Of a stretch of DNA of 34,321 bases, positions 1 to 9,369 are shown piece by piece. Source of the DNA: a bacterium (GTDB lineage Bacteria; Bacteroidota; Ignavibacteria; Kapaibacteriales; UBA7675); assembly GCA_030426285.1 (NCBI GenBank), contig JAUHYX010000004.1:1-34321 (forward strand). The letters run 5' to 3'. The position numbers and the translations under genes were made by a program. Position 1 is the stretch's first letter, and the number at the start of each line of letters is the position of its first letter. The notes beneath the pieces were generated by a model. It had not been told where the DNA came from. It was given only the letters and a program-made list of their open reading frames with translations, and did not search any database.

Positions 1-153
1 TCTGTCTTCATATAAATACGCCAAAAAGTCGTAAATTGAGAGCTACCTCTTTTCGCAAACGGAATAGTTGGGCGCATGTTGTAGAATGCGCGGCGAACAG
101 AGGCTCTACAATTGACAATACATTACGCATACCATCTTATTTCCGGGAGTTAT

Positions 154-1242
154 ATGGAAATCTTTGATCACATCACCGAACACGATCACGAGCAAGTAGT
201 GTTGTGTTCTGACAAGGAATCTGGTCTCAAGGCAATTATTGCTATTCACGACACAACTCTCGGCCCTGCATTGGGTGGAACTCGAATGTGGACATATGCC
301 TCAAATGCAGATGCAGTGAATGATGCATTGCGCCTATCGCGCGGCATGACATACAAAGCCGCTGTGGCCGGCCTGAATCTCGGCGGAGGAAAGGCCGTGA
401 TTATTGGCAACCCCCACGAAGACAAATCTGAAGCGCTTTTTCGCGCATATGGTCGTTATGTAGAAGGCGTTGGCGGACGTTATATCACAGCTGAAGACGT
501 TGGAACATCTGTACGCGACATGGAATGGGTTCGCATGGAAACGGAATATGTTACCGGTGTTGGTGGCAAAGGTGGTTCAGGTGACCCAAGCCCGTTTACG
601 GCCTATGGAACATACTGCGGTATCAAGGCCGCAGCTAAGTATCAGCGTGGTAACGACTCACTCAAGGATGTGAAAATTGCCCTTCAGGGTGCCGGGCATG
701 TTGCTTGGTATTTGGCAGAATACTTGCACAAAGAAGGTGCAAAACTGTATGTTTCTGATATTTATGAAGACAAAGCCCAACAAATTGTTGCTGCAACAGG
801 CGCAGAGTTTGTAGCGCCAGAAGATATCTACGATGTGGATTGTGACGTGTTTTCTCCAGCCGCTTTGGGTGGGATTATTAACGATTCTACGATCGACAAA
901 TTGAAATGCTCAATTGTTGCCGGTGCTGCCAACAATCAATTGGCCGATGAAGCAAAACACGGTGAATTGTTGCGCAAGAAAGGTATTCTTTACGCACCTG
1001 ACTATGTTATTAACGCAGGTGGGCTAATGAATGTGGCCAGTGAGCTCGATGGTTACGACGCTGAGCAAACGCACCGCAAAGTTGAAGGCGTTTACGAAAC
1101 TCTACTCACTATTTTTGAACGCGCCGCAGCAGACGAAGTGCCTACGTATGTAGCCTCAGACACTATTGCGGAAGAACGCATAGCCAATATCAAACGCCTC
1201 AACAGTATTCACGTTGGCGCTCCTCGCATTAAACGCGGTTGA
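154..1242 (+). CDS. Glu/Leu/Phe/Val dehydrogenase family, leucine dehydrogenase-like
   Basis: Protein MEIFDHITEHDHEQVVLCSDKESGLKAIIAIHDTTLGPALGGTRMW... with GGGKAVI and NAGGLMNVASEL motifs typical of leucine dehydrogenases. ATG at 154 preferred over the upstream in-frame ATG at 112. Confidence 0.92.
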   Translation: MEIFDHITEHDHEQVVLCSDKESGLKAIIAIHDTTLGPALGGTRMWTYASNADAVNDALRLSRGMTYKAAVAGLNLGGGKAVIIGNPHEDKSEALFRAYGRYVEGVGGRYITAEDVGTSVRDMEWVRMETEYVTGVGGKGGSGDPSPFTAYGTYCGIKAAAKYQRGNDSLKDVKIALQGAGHVAWYLAEYLHKEGAKLYVSDIYEDKAQQIVAATGAEFVAPEDIYDVDCDVFSPAALGGIINDSTIDKLKCSIVAGAANNQLADEAKHGELLRKKGILYAPDYVINAGGLMNVASELDGYDAEQTHRKVEGVYETLLTIFERAAADEVPTYVASDTIAEERIANIKRLNSIHVGAPRIKRG

Positions 1243-1248
1243 TACCAC

Positions 1249-1824
1249 ATGGAAGAAAACACACAATCAACTGAACCAACTGGTCGCAAACCAATCACAG
1301 AGCCAGATGCAGTTCGTGGAACAAGGAGACTTGCTCGCGAAAAGGTAATGCAGATTCTGTTTGCCGAAGAAATGAGTGGTGGTGACTGGAAGAATCTTTT
1401 CAACTATGTTTTCCATTATGACTTTCGCGACGAAGAGCGCGATCCGAAAGACGATCGACTACTCACCCGCAAAGAAATCGAGTTGTTGGAACAAGATGCG
1501 CCGATAAATTGGGATCAAGATGAAAAGATGTTTGCAATGCGATTGCTCAACACAGTGCACGACTGCCGAGCAGACATAGAAACTCTGATCCGTCAGTTTA
1601 GCCACAACTGGGAATACGACCGATTGGCTCTTATTGACCGAATCATCATGATTATGGCCATAAATGAGCTCCAGAACTTCTTTGAAATTCCCGGGCGCGT
1701 GACGATTAATGAAGCCATCGAGATAGCCAAAAAATACTCGACCGAGAAAAGCGGGGTATTCATCAATGGGATACTCGACACAGCATTGGCGCACTTCAAA
1801 GAGACTGGTCTGCGCCAGAAGTAA
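1249..1824 (+). CDS. nusB: Transcription antitermination factor NusB
   Basis: ARRLAREKVMQILFA-like N-terminus (RRLAREKVMQILFAEE) and the NusB C-terminal block DRLALIDRIIMIMAINEL...PGRVTINEAIEIAKKYSTEKSGVFINGILD. Confidence 0.93.
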   Translation: MEENTQSTEPTGRKPITEPDAVRGTRRLAREKVMQILFAEEMSGGDWKNLFNYVFHYDFRDEERDPKDDRLLTRKEIELLEQDAPINWDQDEKMFAMRLLNTVHDCRADIETLIRQFSHNWEYDRLALIDRIIMIMAINELQNFFEIPGRVTINEAIEIAKKYSTEKSGVFINGILDTALAHFKETGLRQK

Positions 1825-1852
1825 CGAATTAACATATTGTTTGTTAGTCTAT

Positions 1853-1885
1853 GTGCCGAGGCGTAACGCTTTCGGCACTTTTTTT
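1853..1885 (+). terminator. Rho-independent terminator downstream of nusB
   Basis: GTGCCGA-g-GCG-taa-CGC-tt-TCGGCAC followed by TTTTTTT (1879-1885). Confidence 0.8.
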
Positions 1886-1989
1886 GCTGTTTGACTCCAT
1901 ACGGCCTTCACAATGTTTTCAGTTTTCACAATTGCTGTGTAGATTGATGCGCGTTGGGCCTATACACAAGAATGAACTTAGAGGGCGCT

Positions 1990-3435
1990 ATGAAGCGAAT
2001 TGCAACCCTGGTTTGCATGATGATGGTAGCTTTTTCAGGACTTAAGGCACAAGAAATTGTGCTTGAGCGATTTGACGCGGTTCCTGGAAAGTCGCACTTT
2101 ATCACGGCTACGCAGCCATTTAGTATGTTGATCAGCTTGGACAATGTCTCTTCCTGCACGGGAGTTTCATTTGAGCTGCGCTTCAACAATGCTGGTAGCA
2201 TTTACTTTGATGGATGGACAGCAGTTGGCGCTTTTCCTAGTGACGGTATCGTGATTATTGATGAATCCAACCGCGTTTCAGGACAAGGTAAAATCACTGT
2301 TGGCGCACTTTCACTACAAGGAACCAACGGAATTACTTTTGATGATCCTGTAGTGGTGCAGCTCAATTTTGTGGTAAATACGACTGCTCAGCACAACACA
2401 AACACCGTTTTTTCCTTTGTGAATTCCGAAGCTGTTGTTGCCCAGCCAGAAGGCACAATTGTGAATCTGTTTGGTCAACCACAACTCTTTAACGTACATG
2501 GATATGTAGACGTTTGGCCGGGCGACGCCAACAATGACGGGATCGTAAACAACAAGGACATCTCTCAAATTGGTTTGTTCTTCGACGATGGTGATCCAAA
2601 TGGGCGTATTCGCGGTTTTAAGCGCAGTCCAATGAGTACCAACTGGGCACCTCAGAGTGCGCTGGCATGGGATTCGGTACGCGTTACTTACACGGATTGT
2701 GATGGGTCGGGACGCGTAGATATCAACGATCTATTGGTTGTTTGGGCGAACATGTCCAAAACACATACCTCCATAAAGAGGAGCGATGAAGTGTCCTCGC
2801 CTGTATCTCCGACGCAGGACGCAGAGCCTGTGGTTGGTACTATCCAAATTCCAGTAGTTGTCAACACCGAATACAATGGCATTGGCGTGAGTGGTCGTAT
2901 AGACTGGTCTGCAAGTGCTGAGAACTACAAGGTAGTAGGTGTTAGCAAAGGCAGCATTTTCGCTGGCGCACCGGGATTCTTTTCAAAACCAGGTGGAGAA
3001 GGAAGCAACTATATCGATGTTGCATTGGGCTATTTTTACCCGTCACCAGACGTGCTTATCAATGGTGAGATAATGGTGCTCTCGGTAGAACCCCTTAACG
3101 GTGGCGATGGTTCGGACTTTGCTTATGCCTTCAAAAATCAGAAGGGTATTCATTCTTCTGGTGGCATTTTCGACCTTGTAACGAGTGTATTGCCAGAGAA
3201 ACTCGCTGGTGTCCACGTGTATCCGACGCCTGCTGAACACATGCTTACTGTGGAGAATGAGCGCCTCGATATTTCGCAAGTCGTGCTGGTGGATGCTCTC
3301 GGACGAGAAGTTTTGCGCGCAGATATCTCGGTTGGCAATTTCGAATTGAATGTTGAGACACTTACAAGAGGTGGATACACACTTCTGATGAAAGGCAAAA
3401 AAATAGAAGCGGCTGTACCTGTTGTACTCAAGTGA
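1990..3435 (+). CDS. Secreted protein with cohesin-like domain(s), dockerin-like EF-hand pair and type IX secretion-like C-terminal domain
   Basis: Signal peptide MKRIATLVCMMMVAFSGLKAQ; GDANNDGIVNNKDI and DCDGSGRVDINDL calcium-binding dockerin-type motifs; C-terminus VYPTPAEHMLTVENE...VVLVDALGREVLRADIS...GYTLLMKGKK resembles a type A sorting domain. Confidence 0.7.
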   Translation: MKRIATLVCMMMVAFSGLKAQEIVLERFDAVPGKSHFITATQPFSMLISLDNVSSCTGVSFELRFNNAGSIYFDGWTAVGAFPSDGIVIIDESNRVSGQGKITVGALSLQGTNGITFDDPVVVQLNFVVNTTAQHNTNTVFSFVNSEAVVAQPEGTIVNLFGQPQLFNVHGYVDVWPGDANNDGIVNNKDISQIGLFFDDGDPNGRIRGFKRSPMSTNWAPQSALAWDSVRVTYTDCDGSGRVDINDLLVVWANMSKTHTSIKRSDEVSSPVSPTQDAEPVVGTIQIPVVVNTEYNGIGVSGRIDWSASAENYKVVGVSKGSIFAGAPGFFSKPGGEGSNYIDVALGYFYPSPDVLINGEIMVLSVEPLNGGDGSDFAYAFKNQKGIHSSGGIFDLVTSVLPEKLAGVHVYPTPAEHMLTVENERLDISQVVLVDALGREVLRADISVGNFELNVETLTRGGYTLLMKGKKIEAAVPVVLK

Positions 3436-4121
3436 AACTAGGAGTCGTCATACCAGCTGCAGGAAGCGGAAAACGCTTTGGTAGCACACTGCCAAAGCAG
3501 TTTCAACCTTTGAATGGCGTGCCTTTACTTGTGCACGCCATTCGCGTTTTTGAAGACAGTTCATTCAACTGTTCAGTAGTTCTCGCTGTGCACCCAGATT
3601 ACAAGATGACAGTTCAAAACATGGTGATGCGCTACAACCTAACATGTGTGTCAGCCCTTGTCGATGGTGGCGCAGAACGCAGTGAGTCGATCGATAATGC
3701 ATTGTGTGACCCGTCCCTACGCAGCTGCCAGCTTATAGCAGTCCACGATGCTGTACGGCCATTTCATACCGAAGAGTTGTTGGAGCGTCTTGTTCGCACC
3801 GCCGAGCAATTCGGAGCGGCCGTGCCATGCGTTCCACTTAGCGACACCATAAAGGTCGTACGCAACTACACAGTGGTGGAAACAGTCCCAAGAACAGATT
3901 TGCGCGCCATTCAAACACCGCAAGTATTTAATGCGCAGTTGTTGCGTTCGTGCTACGAATCACTCGGTGAGTTGGATGGTAGCATCACTGATGACGCCTC
4001 TGTGCTTGAATTATGTGGAAAGTCGGTGTATACTGTTGACGGTTTAACAGAGAACATCAAGATAACTACACAGCAAGATTTTGCCTTTGCACAGTTCTTG
4101 CTTCACAAAGAGGATTATTAG
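3432..4121 (+). CDS. ispD: 2-C-methyl-D-erythritol 4-phosphate cytidylyltransferase
   Basis: LGVVIPAAGSGKRFGSTLPKQFQPLNGVPLLVHAIRVFE and VHDAVRPF, TDDASVLE motifs. GTG start overlaps the previous stop. Confidence 0.93.
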   Translation: MKLGVVIPAAGSGKRFGSTLPKQFQPLNGVPLLVHAIRVFEDSSFNCSVVLAVHPDYKMTVQNMVMRYNLTCVSALVDGGAERSESIDNALCDPSLRSCQLIAVHDAVRPFHTEELLERLVRTAEQFGAAVPCVPLSDTIKVVRNYTVVETVPRTDLRAIQTPQVFNAQLLRSCYESLGELDGSITDDASVLELCGKSVYTVDGLTENIKITTQQDFAFAQFLLHKEDY

Positions 4122-4158
4122 TCCTTCTTCCGTTTTATGGTTACAGCCTGAGAAAGTT

Positions 4159-4839
4159 ATGAAACATCAAGATGTGTGGCAGTGGCATGGCGATAGTGAA
4201 CAACACAGCACTCGCGACTTGGTAGTCGGGTCGATGTTCTGTATCGGCAAGAATTACGCTGACCACATTGCAGAAATGGGTGATGCCGTTCCCGGCGACC
4301 CAGTCGTTTTTCTGAAACCTCCTTGTGCATACGCGCCATCAGGAGCACAAGTTCGTATTCCCAGTATTTCTCAGAACATGCATCACGAAGTCGAAGCCGT
4401 TGTTGTTGTAGGGTCACCCATGGTGGATGTTGCTCCTGAACAAGTGTGGGAGCACGTGGTGGGATATGGAGTGGGGATTGACTTTACTCTGCGCGATGTT
4501 CAACGAAAAGCTAAAGACATGGGGCTGCCGTGGACAGTAGCTAAGAGTTTTCGTCATTCGGGTCCAGTCTCTCCACTCATACCAACAGACGGACAACCAA
4601 TTGATACCTCGCTTGAAATTTCTTGTACTGTGAATGGAACTGAAAAGCAGCGATCGACAATTGACCACATGCAGCGTACAATTCCAGAACTCTTGAGCTA
4701 TCTATCGCAATTGTTTGAGCTCAGACCCGGCGATTGTGTCTTTACTGGCACTCCTGCTGGGGTCTCTCAAGTTGTTGCAGGCGACCGCATCGCAGCCAAG
4801 TGCTCAGGCGGAGTAGAGTTGGAGGTTGATGTTGTATGA
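4159..4839 (+). CDS. Fumarylacetoacetate hydrolase family protein
   Basis: FCIGKNYADHIAEMG, VVFLKPP, HHEVEAVVVVG, GYGVGIDFTLRDVQ, VFTGTPAGV motifs typical of the FAH family. Confidence 0.9.
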   Translation: MKHQDVWQWHGDSEQHSTRDLVVGSMFCIGKNYADHIAEMGDAVPGDPVVFLKPPCAYAPSGAQVRIPSISQNMHHEVEAVVVVGSPMVDVAPEQVWEHVVGYGVGIDFTLRDVQRKAKDMGLPWTVAKSFRHSGPVSPLIPTDGQPIDTSLEISCTVNGTEKQRSTIDHMQRTIPELLSYLSQLFELRPGDCVFTGTPAGVSQVVAGDRIAAKCSGGVELEVDVV

Positions 4840-6233
4840 GGAACACGCGCACACTGAGTACTTCTGTTGTTGTTGCCGCTTGCTGTTTGATGGCCTTGAA
4901 CTCCTGCGGAATTACGCGCACAACAGAATACAAACTCACTAATACAACCATCGACACTCTAGTTGTTGAAGAAAGCAACAATGCACCGGGCGAGAATCGG
5001 GGTGTTGTCTTTCCTTCATCTACTTCAGAAACGCGAACAAGAATTGTGCAGCAGTACGACTCTCTGTTTGTGCGCGAATACCCAGATTTTATTCGTTACG
5101 GCTTGGTCGAATACGCAGGGTTTGCCGCTACTGGTGGTGGAGATAATCCATTAGCTCCGGGACTATTTGGTGTATATGAAATGTTTGGATTCGACCTGCC
5201 TGGGCAAGATGAGGAGTCAGCCGTTTTCACTGGCGGTCTCACGCGCTATGGCATTCTAGAATACCGTCTGCGATGGTTTCAAGACGCTGCCAATTGGTCC
5301 ATTGGAACATATCTTTATGAAGAAATTTGCAAAGACGCAGCTACTGAGAACACACTAGGTGCAGTTTTACCCATCTATATCAAAAAACGGTATTTCTTGC
5401 GCGATGATATCCCATATATCACGGTGTCGCCATACTTTGGATTCGGCATGTATCCGTCTGTGTACGGCAACCTTGGTGTGTCTCTAGATGTCGGCTCTCT
5501 GAGCGGACTCAACTTCAGAGCATATGCTGGGTACGCTATGGGAACAAATCCGGTGTATTCCCCATTTGTGCGCGACAATCGCAACGCTGAATGGGAAATT
5601 GAGTCAACTCAACCGAGCATACCTTATATCGGGCTGGGTGTGAGCTTCCTAGACTTTCACAATCATCCGCGTGAAACCGAAGAACAGTGGCACGAACATG
5701 TGCACTCTGGCTGGCAGATCGGATTCTTGAACGTTGCCCTCGTCAATGCTGGCGTAGAAAAGGGTTTGTTTGAGCTAACTGATGGTGAGTCAGCACCTGT
5801 CTCAGGATTAATCGCGCATATGTTACCCGTAAAAGTTGCATTGCCATATCTAAACAAACGCTTGTATGCAGGGACTTCACTGTTCTCACTACACGCCCTT
5901 GGATTGCAAGAGTGGGGTATGTCGGTACTTCCAGTGCGCTTGGGGTATTGGCACACTTTGCTACCCGACGAACTAACTGTTGAACCGTTCATAGAGTACG
6001 GATACTATCCTTCATCAATGTTTACTGTAGGATCCCGCGTCAATCTGTTTTTGACAAGAATGTTCAATGTTGGCCTGATTGGCGGTTTTACAACGGGTTC
6101 ATCCCCGCTTGATTTTGATGATAGACTCATTGACGAACTTGGCTTGCCGGATTCCTTCTCAACCGGCTTCTTTGGTCTACACATCGGTGTGTCAGATCGT
6201 ATATTTTTCCAAGTAGATGGAATGGAACAATGA
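4836..6233 (+). CDS. Uncharacterised lipoprotein, possibly outer-membrane associated
   Basis: Lipobox-like N-terminus (CCLMALNSCG); many aromatic-ending strands suggestive of a beta barrel; ATGA overlap with the upstream gene. Confidence 0.6.
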   Translation: MRNTRTLSTSVVVAACCLMALNSCGITRTTEYKLTNTTIDTLVVEESNNAPGENRGVVFPSSTSETRTRIVQQYDSLFVREYPDFIRYGLVEYAGFAATGGGDNPLAPGLFGVYEMFGFDLPGQDEESAVFTGGLTRYGILEYRLRWFQDAANWSIGTYLYEEICKDAATENTLGAVLPIYIKKRYFLRDDIPYITVSPYFGFGMYPSVYGNLGVSLDVGSLSGLNFRAYAGYAMGTNPVYSPFVRDNRNAEWEIESTQPSIPYIGLGVSFLDFHNHPRETEEQWHEHVHSGWQIGFLNVALVNAGVEKGLFELTDGESAPVSGLIAHMLPVKVALPYLNKRLYAGTSLFSLHALGLQEWGMSVLPVRLGYWHTLLPDELTVEPFIEYGYYPSSMFTVGSRVNLFLTRMFNVGLIGGFTTGSSPLDFDDRLIDELGLPDSFSTGFFGLHIGVSDRIFFQVDGMEQ

Positions 6234-6733
6234 TTAAGAAAATTTTGCTGTTTTTGTTGGTGGCATTTGTGGGTATACAATTCGTTCCGGTCGACAGATC
6301 AAATCCGCCAGTAACGGCGGCCGCAGAAATACCGGATTCTGTCTATACAATTGTTAAGAGAGCTTGTTTTGACTGCCATTCAAATGAGACAGACTGGCCG
6401 TGGTACTCGTATGTTGCACCTATTAGTTTTGTTGTTGCTGACCATGTTCAGCACGGGCGAAAAGACTTAAACTTTAGCGAGCTTGGCTCTGGACCCGGTG
6501 GAAGCATGGTAGCTCCTGCCGAAGAAATTGCAGAAGCTGTCGTAGAAGGCTGGATGCCCCTACGAGAGTACGTGCAAATGCACCCAGAAGCGGAGTTAAC
6601 GGCTGAAGAAAAGCGCGTTATCGAACAATGGGCGGAATCAATTGTTCCAGGACTAAAATCAACGATTGATGAGCAAAAGCAAGCAGAAGAATCTACCGAT
6701 AGTGAAGATTCAGACGATTCCTCAGAGGACTAA
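6230..6733 (+). CDS. Haem-binding domain-containing protein (single CxxCH)
   Basis: RACFDCHSNETDWPWYSYVAPISFVVADHVQHGRKDLNFSEL matches the haem_bd family pattern; one N-terminal TM segment; ATGA overlap with the upstream gene. Confidence 0.85.
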   Translation: MIKKILLFLLVAFVGIQFVPVDRSNPPVTAAAEIPDSVYTIVKRACFDCHSNETDWPWYSYVAPISFVVADHVQHGRKDLNFSELGSGPGGSMVAPAEEIAEAVVEGWMPLREYVQMHPEAELTAEEKRVIEQWAESIVPGLKSTIDEQKQAEESTDSEDSDDSSED

Positions 6734-7360
6734 ATGAAGTGCAAGGTATTCATATTTGTGACATGCTTGGGCTTCATGTGTTCGTCTTGTAACCCGTATC
6801 ACTTCCAGTTAAACCCGTGGTCACCGTATGCGATGCCAGGTGAAATTCTCAGTGACCTTAATACTGTTGATGTGGTACACGCAGAAAAAATTGTGCTCAA
6901 GCCAGAAGGTCGCGCAACTGTTCGCGATTGGAAAAAAACTCAGCAGGTGTTTGAGTGCTATTTTCGAGTTGAGGGAGAAGGAGTTGTGTTCCGAACACGT
7001 GAAATTCCCGATGACTCAACAAACAATCAACAAGCTGTACTTGTAGTTGTCACGCCTTCTGGGTCATGGGTAGAGACTGCTTCAGGGAGCCAACTTGCCT
7101 CTTCTGGTGAAGTTGTTGCAACTGGAGAGTATCAGAGAATTCAGGTAGCGGACGACGCATCCGTATTTACTGTCAGCATCGGCTGCGACACCCTTTTCCA
7201 CGGCTATGTAAGCGGTCCTTGTTCTGAGTTCTTTACGATGGAAAGTCTCGATGATAGCAATGTCGAATTAACAGGTTTCCGTGTAGTTGAGCAGGTGCGG
7301 GTAGACGGTATTATCGAACCGACGGTAATCATAAACGAAGACGAGGGATTCGCACCATAG
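6734..7360 (+). CDS. Hypothetical lipoprotein
   Basis: N-terminal lipobox-like sequence (VTCLGFMCSSCNP); starts directly after the preceding stop. Confidence 0.55.
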   Translation: MKCKVFIFVTCLGFMCSSCNPYHFQLNPWSPYAMPGEILSDLNTVDVVHAEKIVLKPEGRATVRDWKKTQQVFECYFRVEGEGVVFRTREIPDDSTNNQQAVLVVVTPSGSWVETASGSQLASSGEVVATGEYQRIQVADDASVFTVSIGCDTLFHGYVSGPCSEFFTMESLDDSNVELTGFRVVEQVRVDGIIEPTVIINEDEGFAP

Positions 7361-7387
7361 CAGGTGTTGTCCACAAGGATAAGGTGT

Positions 7388-7975
7388 ATGGCCTATATTG
7401 AAACAGGCGTCAATCAACCGGGAATTATTGAGTTGCTCTTTTACAAAGGGGCAACGGGTAAAGCATTATCCAACCTAGCGCACACTCTCCTCCATGGACC
7501 CTCAGATTTGAGCTCAGGCGAGCGAGAACTCATTGCCTCATATGTCTCCAAGCTCAACAACTGCGACTTCTGCCACGACTCTCACACCGCTGCCGTCAAT
7601 GCTCATTTGGGTGATAACGGAACAACTGTGCAATGCGTGATCGACAATGTTGAGACCGCCGATATTTCAGAAAAAATGAAGTGGTTGCTGCGCATAGCAG
7701 GAAAAGTTCAGATCAGTGGTCGCGAAGTAGCTCAATCGGACGTAGACGCCGCCAAAGCCCACGGCGCAACGGATCAAGATATACACGATACCGTACTTAT
7801 TGCCGCTGCATTCTGCATGTACAATAGGTATGTTGACGGCCTCGGAACAAAAAGAGCCTCTGGAGAAGAGTACACTGAAATGGGGCAACGCATGTCAAAA
7901 GGCTACAAATACCCTCCGCTCTTCATGCGCAAATACGTCATAAATATGATGAATAAAAAAGCAGCAAAAGGATGA
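7388..7975 (+). CDS. Carboxymuconolactone decarboxylase/AhpD-like family protein (peroxidase-related)
   Basis: SGERELIASYVSKLNNCDFCHDSHTAAV shows the CxxC...H AhpD-type motif. Start MAYIETGV at 7388 preferred. Confidence 0.87.
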   Translation: MAYIETGVNQPGIIELLFYKGATGKALSNLAHTLLHGPSDLSSGERELIASYVSKLNNCDFCHDSHTAAVNAHLGDNGTTVQCVIDNVETADISEKMKWLLRIAGKVQISGREVAQSDVDAAKAHGATDQDIHDTVLIAAAFCMYNRYVDGLGTKRASGEEYTEMGQRMSKGYKYPPLFMRKYVINMMNKKAAKG

Positions 7976-8013
7976 TTTTCTGCTATCCCTGCTGATCCAT
8001 GTCGAACAGTGTG

Positions 8014-8039
8014 ACTAACGTCATAGCCTAGCAGTTAGT
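8014..8039. repeat. Inverted repeat ACTAAC-N14-GTTAGT
   Basis: Perfect 6-bp arms in the intergenic region upstream of the porin gene. Confidence 0.5.
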
Positions 8040-8046
8040 GTCCTAT

Positions 8047-8083
8047 TAATTTTGTGAATGTAGAGATTTTACATTACAAAATT
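8047..8083 (+). promoter_or_regulatory. Candidate -7 element (TAATTTTG, 8047-8054) overlapped by a long bulged dyad (8048-8083)
   Basis: AATTTTGT-g-AATGTA-gagattt-TACATT-ACAAAATT: 14-bp arms with one bulged base, 13 bp upstream of ATG 8097. Confidence 0.6.
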
Positions 8084-8096
8084 CGAAGGTGCTGTT

Positions 8097-9356
8097 ATGC
8101 GCAACTTCACAATTCTCTGTTTGTTGGTTGCAATAGGTGTTACCTGTTCATCTGTTGCTGTCGCTAGTGATTCATTGTCTGGCTCAATTGACTTACAAAT
8201 ACGACCGCGCGCGGAATTGCAACATGGCTACAATGGACCAGTTGCCGATTCTGACGCCCCATCGCAATTCTTTGTTTCTCAGCGAGCACGGCTGGGGTTG
8301 ATGATAAATTCTCCGAGTTTGAGAGGCAAAATTGTCGTTCAAGATATCCGCACTTGGGGACAATCACCACAGCTTGTAGTTGCTGATGGTTTGTTTTCTG
8401 TCCACGAGGCATGGGCGGCTTTTGATCTTGGCGATGCCTTTGAAGTAAAGGCTGGACGCCAAGAGGTTATTCTGGATGATTCTCGCTTGTTCGGCAATGT
8501 GGATTGGGCACAACAAGGGCGAACACATGACATGCTACGAGTGAATTACACCAATACTGTTTCAGCATCTGTTCTTATTGGAGTCAATCGCGTTGGTGGA
8601 AACGCCGATCTCAACTATCCAGTGGCGAACTACCGCGACCTGCAGGCGGTGCATGTTGCTTCAAATCCAAGCAATGACTTGCGTTGGTCGGCATTGATTC
8701 TCAACAATGGTACGAACTCATTTGATGAGGAAGACAGCGTGTTTGTATCGCAATACAGCCACACACTTGGCGGTAATGCATGGAATAGCTTTGGAGATGT
8801 TGATGTGCACGTGGCTGGATATGTGCAGCTAGGTACAGACGGAGGAGGGCGTGACATATCAGCCCACTATCTCAAGGCATCCGCAAAAGTAAACCTCGAT
8901 GATATTGCTGTGGAACTGGGGGGAGAGAAGATATCTGGAGACGATGTGACGTCTACAGACAAGAATAATGCGTTTACACCTTTTTACGGCACCAACCACA
9001 AGTTCAATGGGCACATGGACTATTTCTATGTTGGCAACCACGGTAATTCTGTGGGCTTGATTGACGTTTTTCTGAAGGGCAGCATGGGGTACGAAGGCGG
9101 TTCAATTGGTGTAGATGTGCATTATTTTCTAGCTGACCAAGACGTATCCTTCGGTAATCTCGTAGATTCTGGCAACGACTTAGGAATAGAAGCAGATGTA
9201 CATTGGAAGCATATGGTTCAACCTCGTGCAGCACTTGCAGTAGGTGTCTCTGTGTTTTCCGCAACGGAAACTATGGCAATGTTGAGAAATGCGACAGATG
9301 GGCTCAACTATTGGGCATACATCATGTTGAATATTACACCAACAATTGATTTGTAG
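8097..9356 (+). CDS. Alginate-export-family-like outer membrane porin
   Basis: Signal peptide, then LSGSIDLQIRPRAELQHGYN...FVSQRARLGLMINSPSLRGKIVVQDIRTWGQ...DGLFSVHEAWAAFDLGDAFEVKAGRQEVILDDSRLFGNVDWAQQGRTHDMLRV, typical of alginate_export porins. Confidence 0.8.
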   Translation: MRNFTILCLLVAIGVTCSSVAVASDSLSGSIDLQIRPRAELQHGYNGPVADSDAPSQFFVSQRARLGLMINSPSLRGKIVVQDIRTWGQSPQLVVADGLFSVHEAWAAFDLGDAFEVKAGRQEVILDDSRLFGNVDWAQQGRTHDMLRVNYTNTVSASVLIGVNRVGGNADLNYPVANYRDLQAVHVASNPSNDLRWSALILNNGTNSFDEEDSVFVSQYSHTLGGNAWNSFGDVDVHVAGYVQLGTDGGGRDISAHYLKASAKVNLDDIAVELGGEKISGDDVTSTDKNNAFTPFYGTNHKFNGHMDYFYVGNHGNSVGLIDVFLKGSMGYEGGSIGVDVHYFLADQDVSFGNLVDSGNDLGIEADVHWKHMVQPRAALAVGVSVFSATETMAMLRNATDGLNYWAYIMLNITPTIDL

Positions 9357-9369
9357 TTTTTCGGACTAT

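Noticed and set aside
72-91. GCGCAT-N8-ATGCGC inverted repeat upstream of the dehydrogenase gene
   Set aside because: Only 6-bp arms, no U-tract and no clear promoter element; could be chance.
3150-3431. Antisense and out-of-frame ORFs from the track (e.g. 3150..3431 -, 13033..13440 -, 13516..13914 -, 19539..19964 -, 27525..27953 -, 27532..27951 -, 32934..33368 -)
   Set aside because: All lie inside well-supported genes on the other strand or frame and show no recognisable family motifs.
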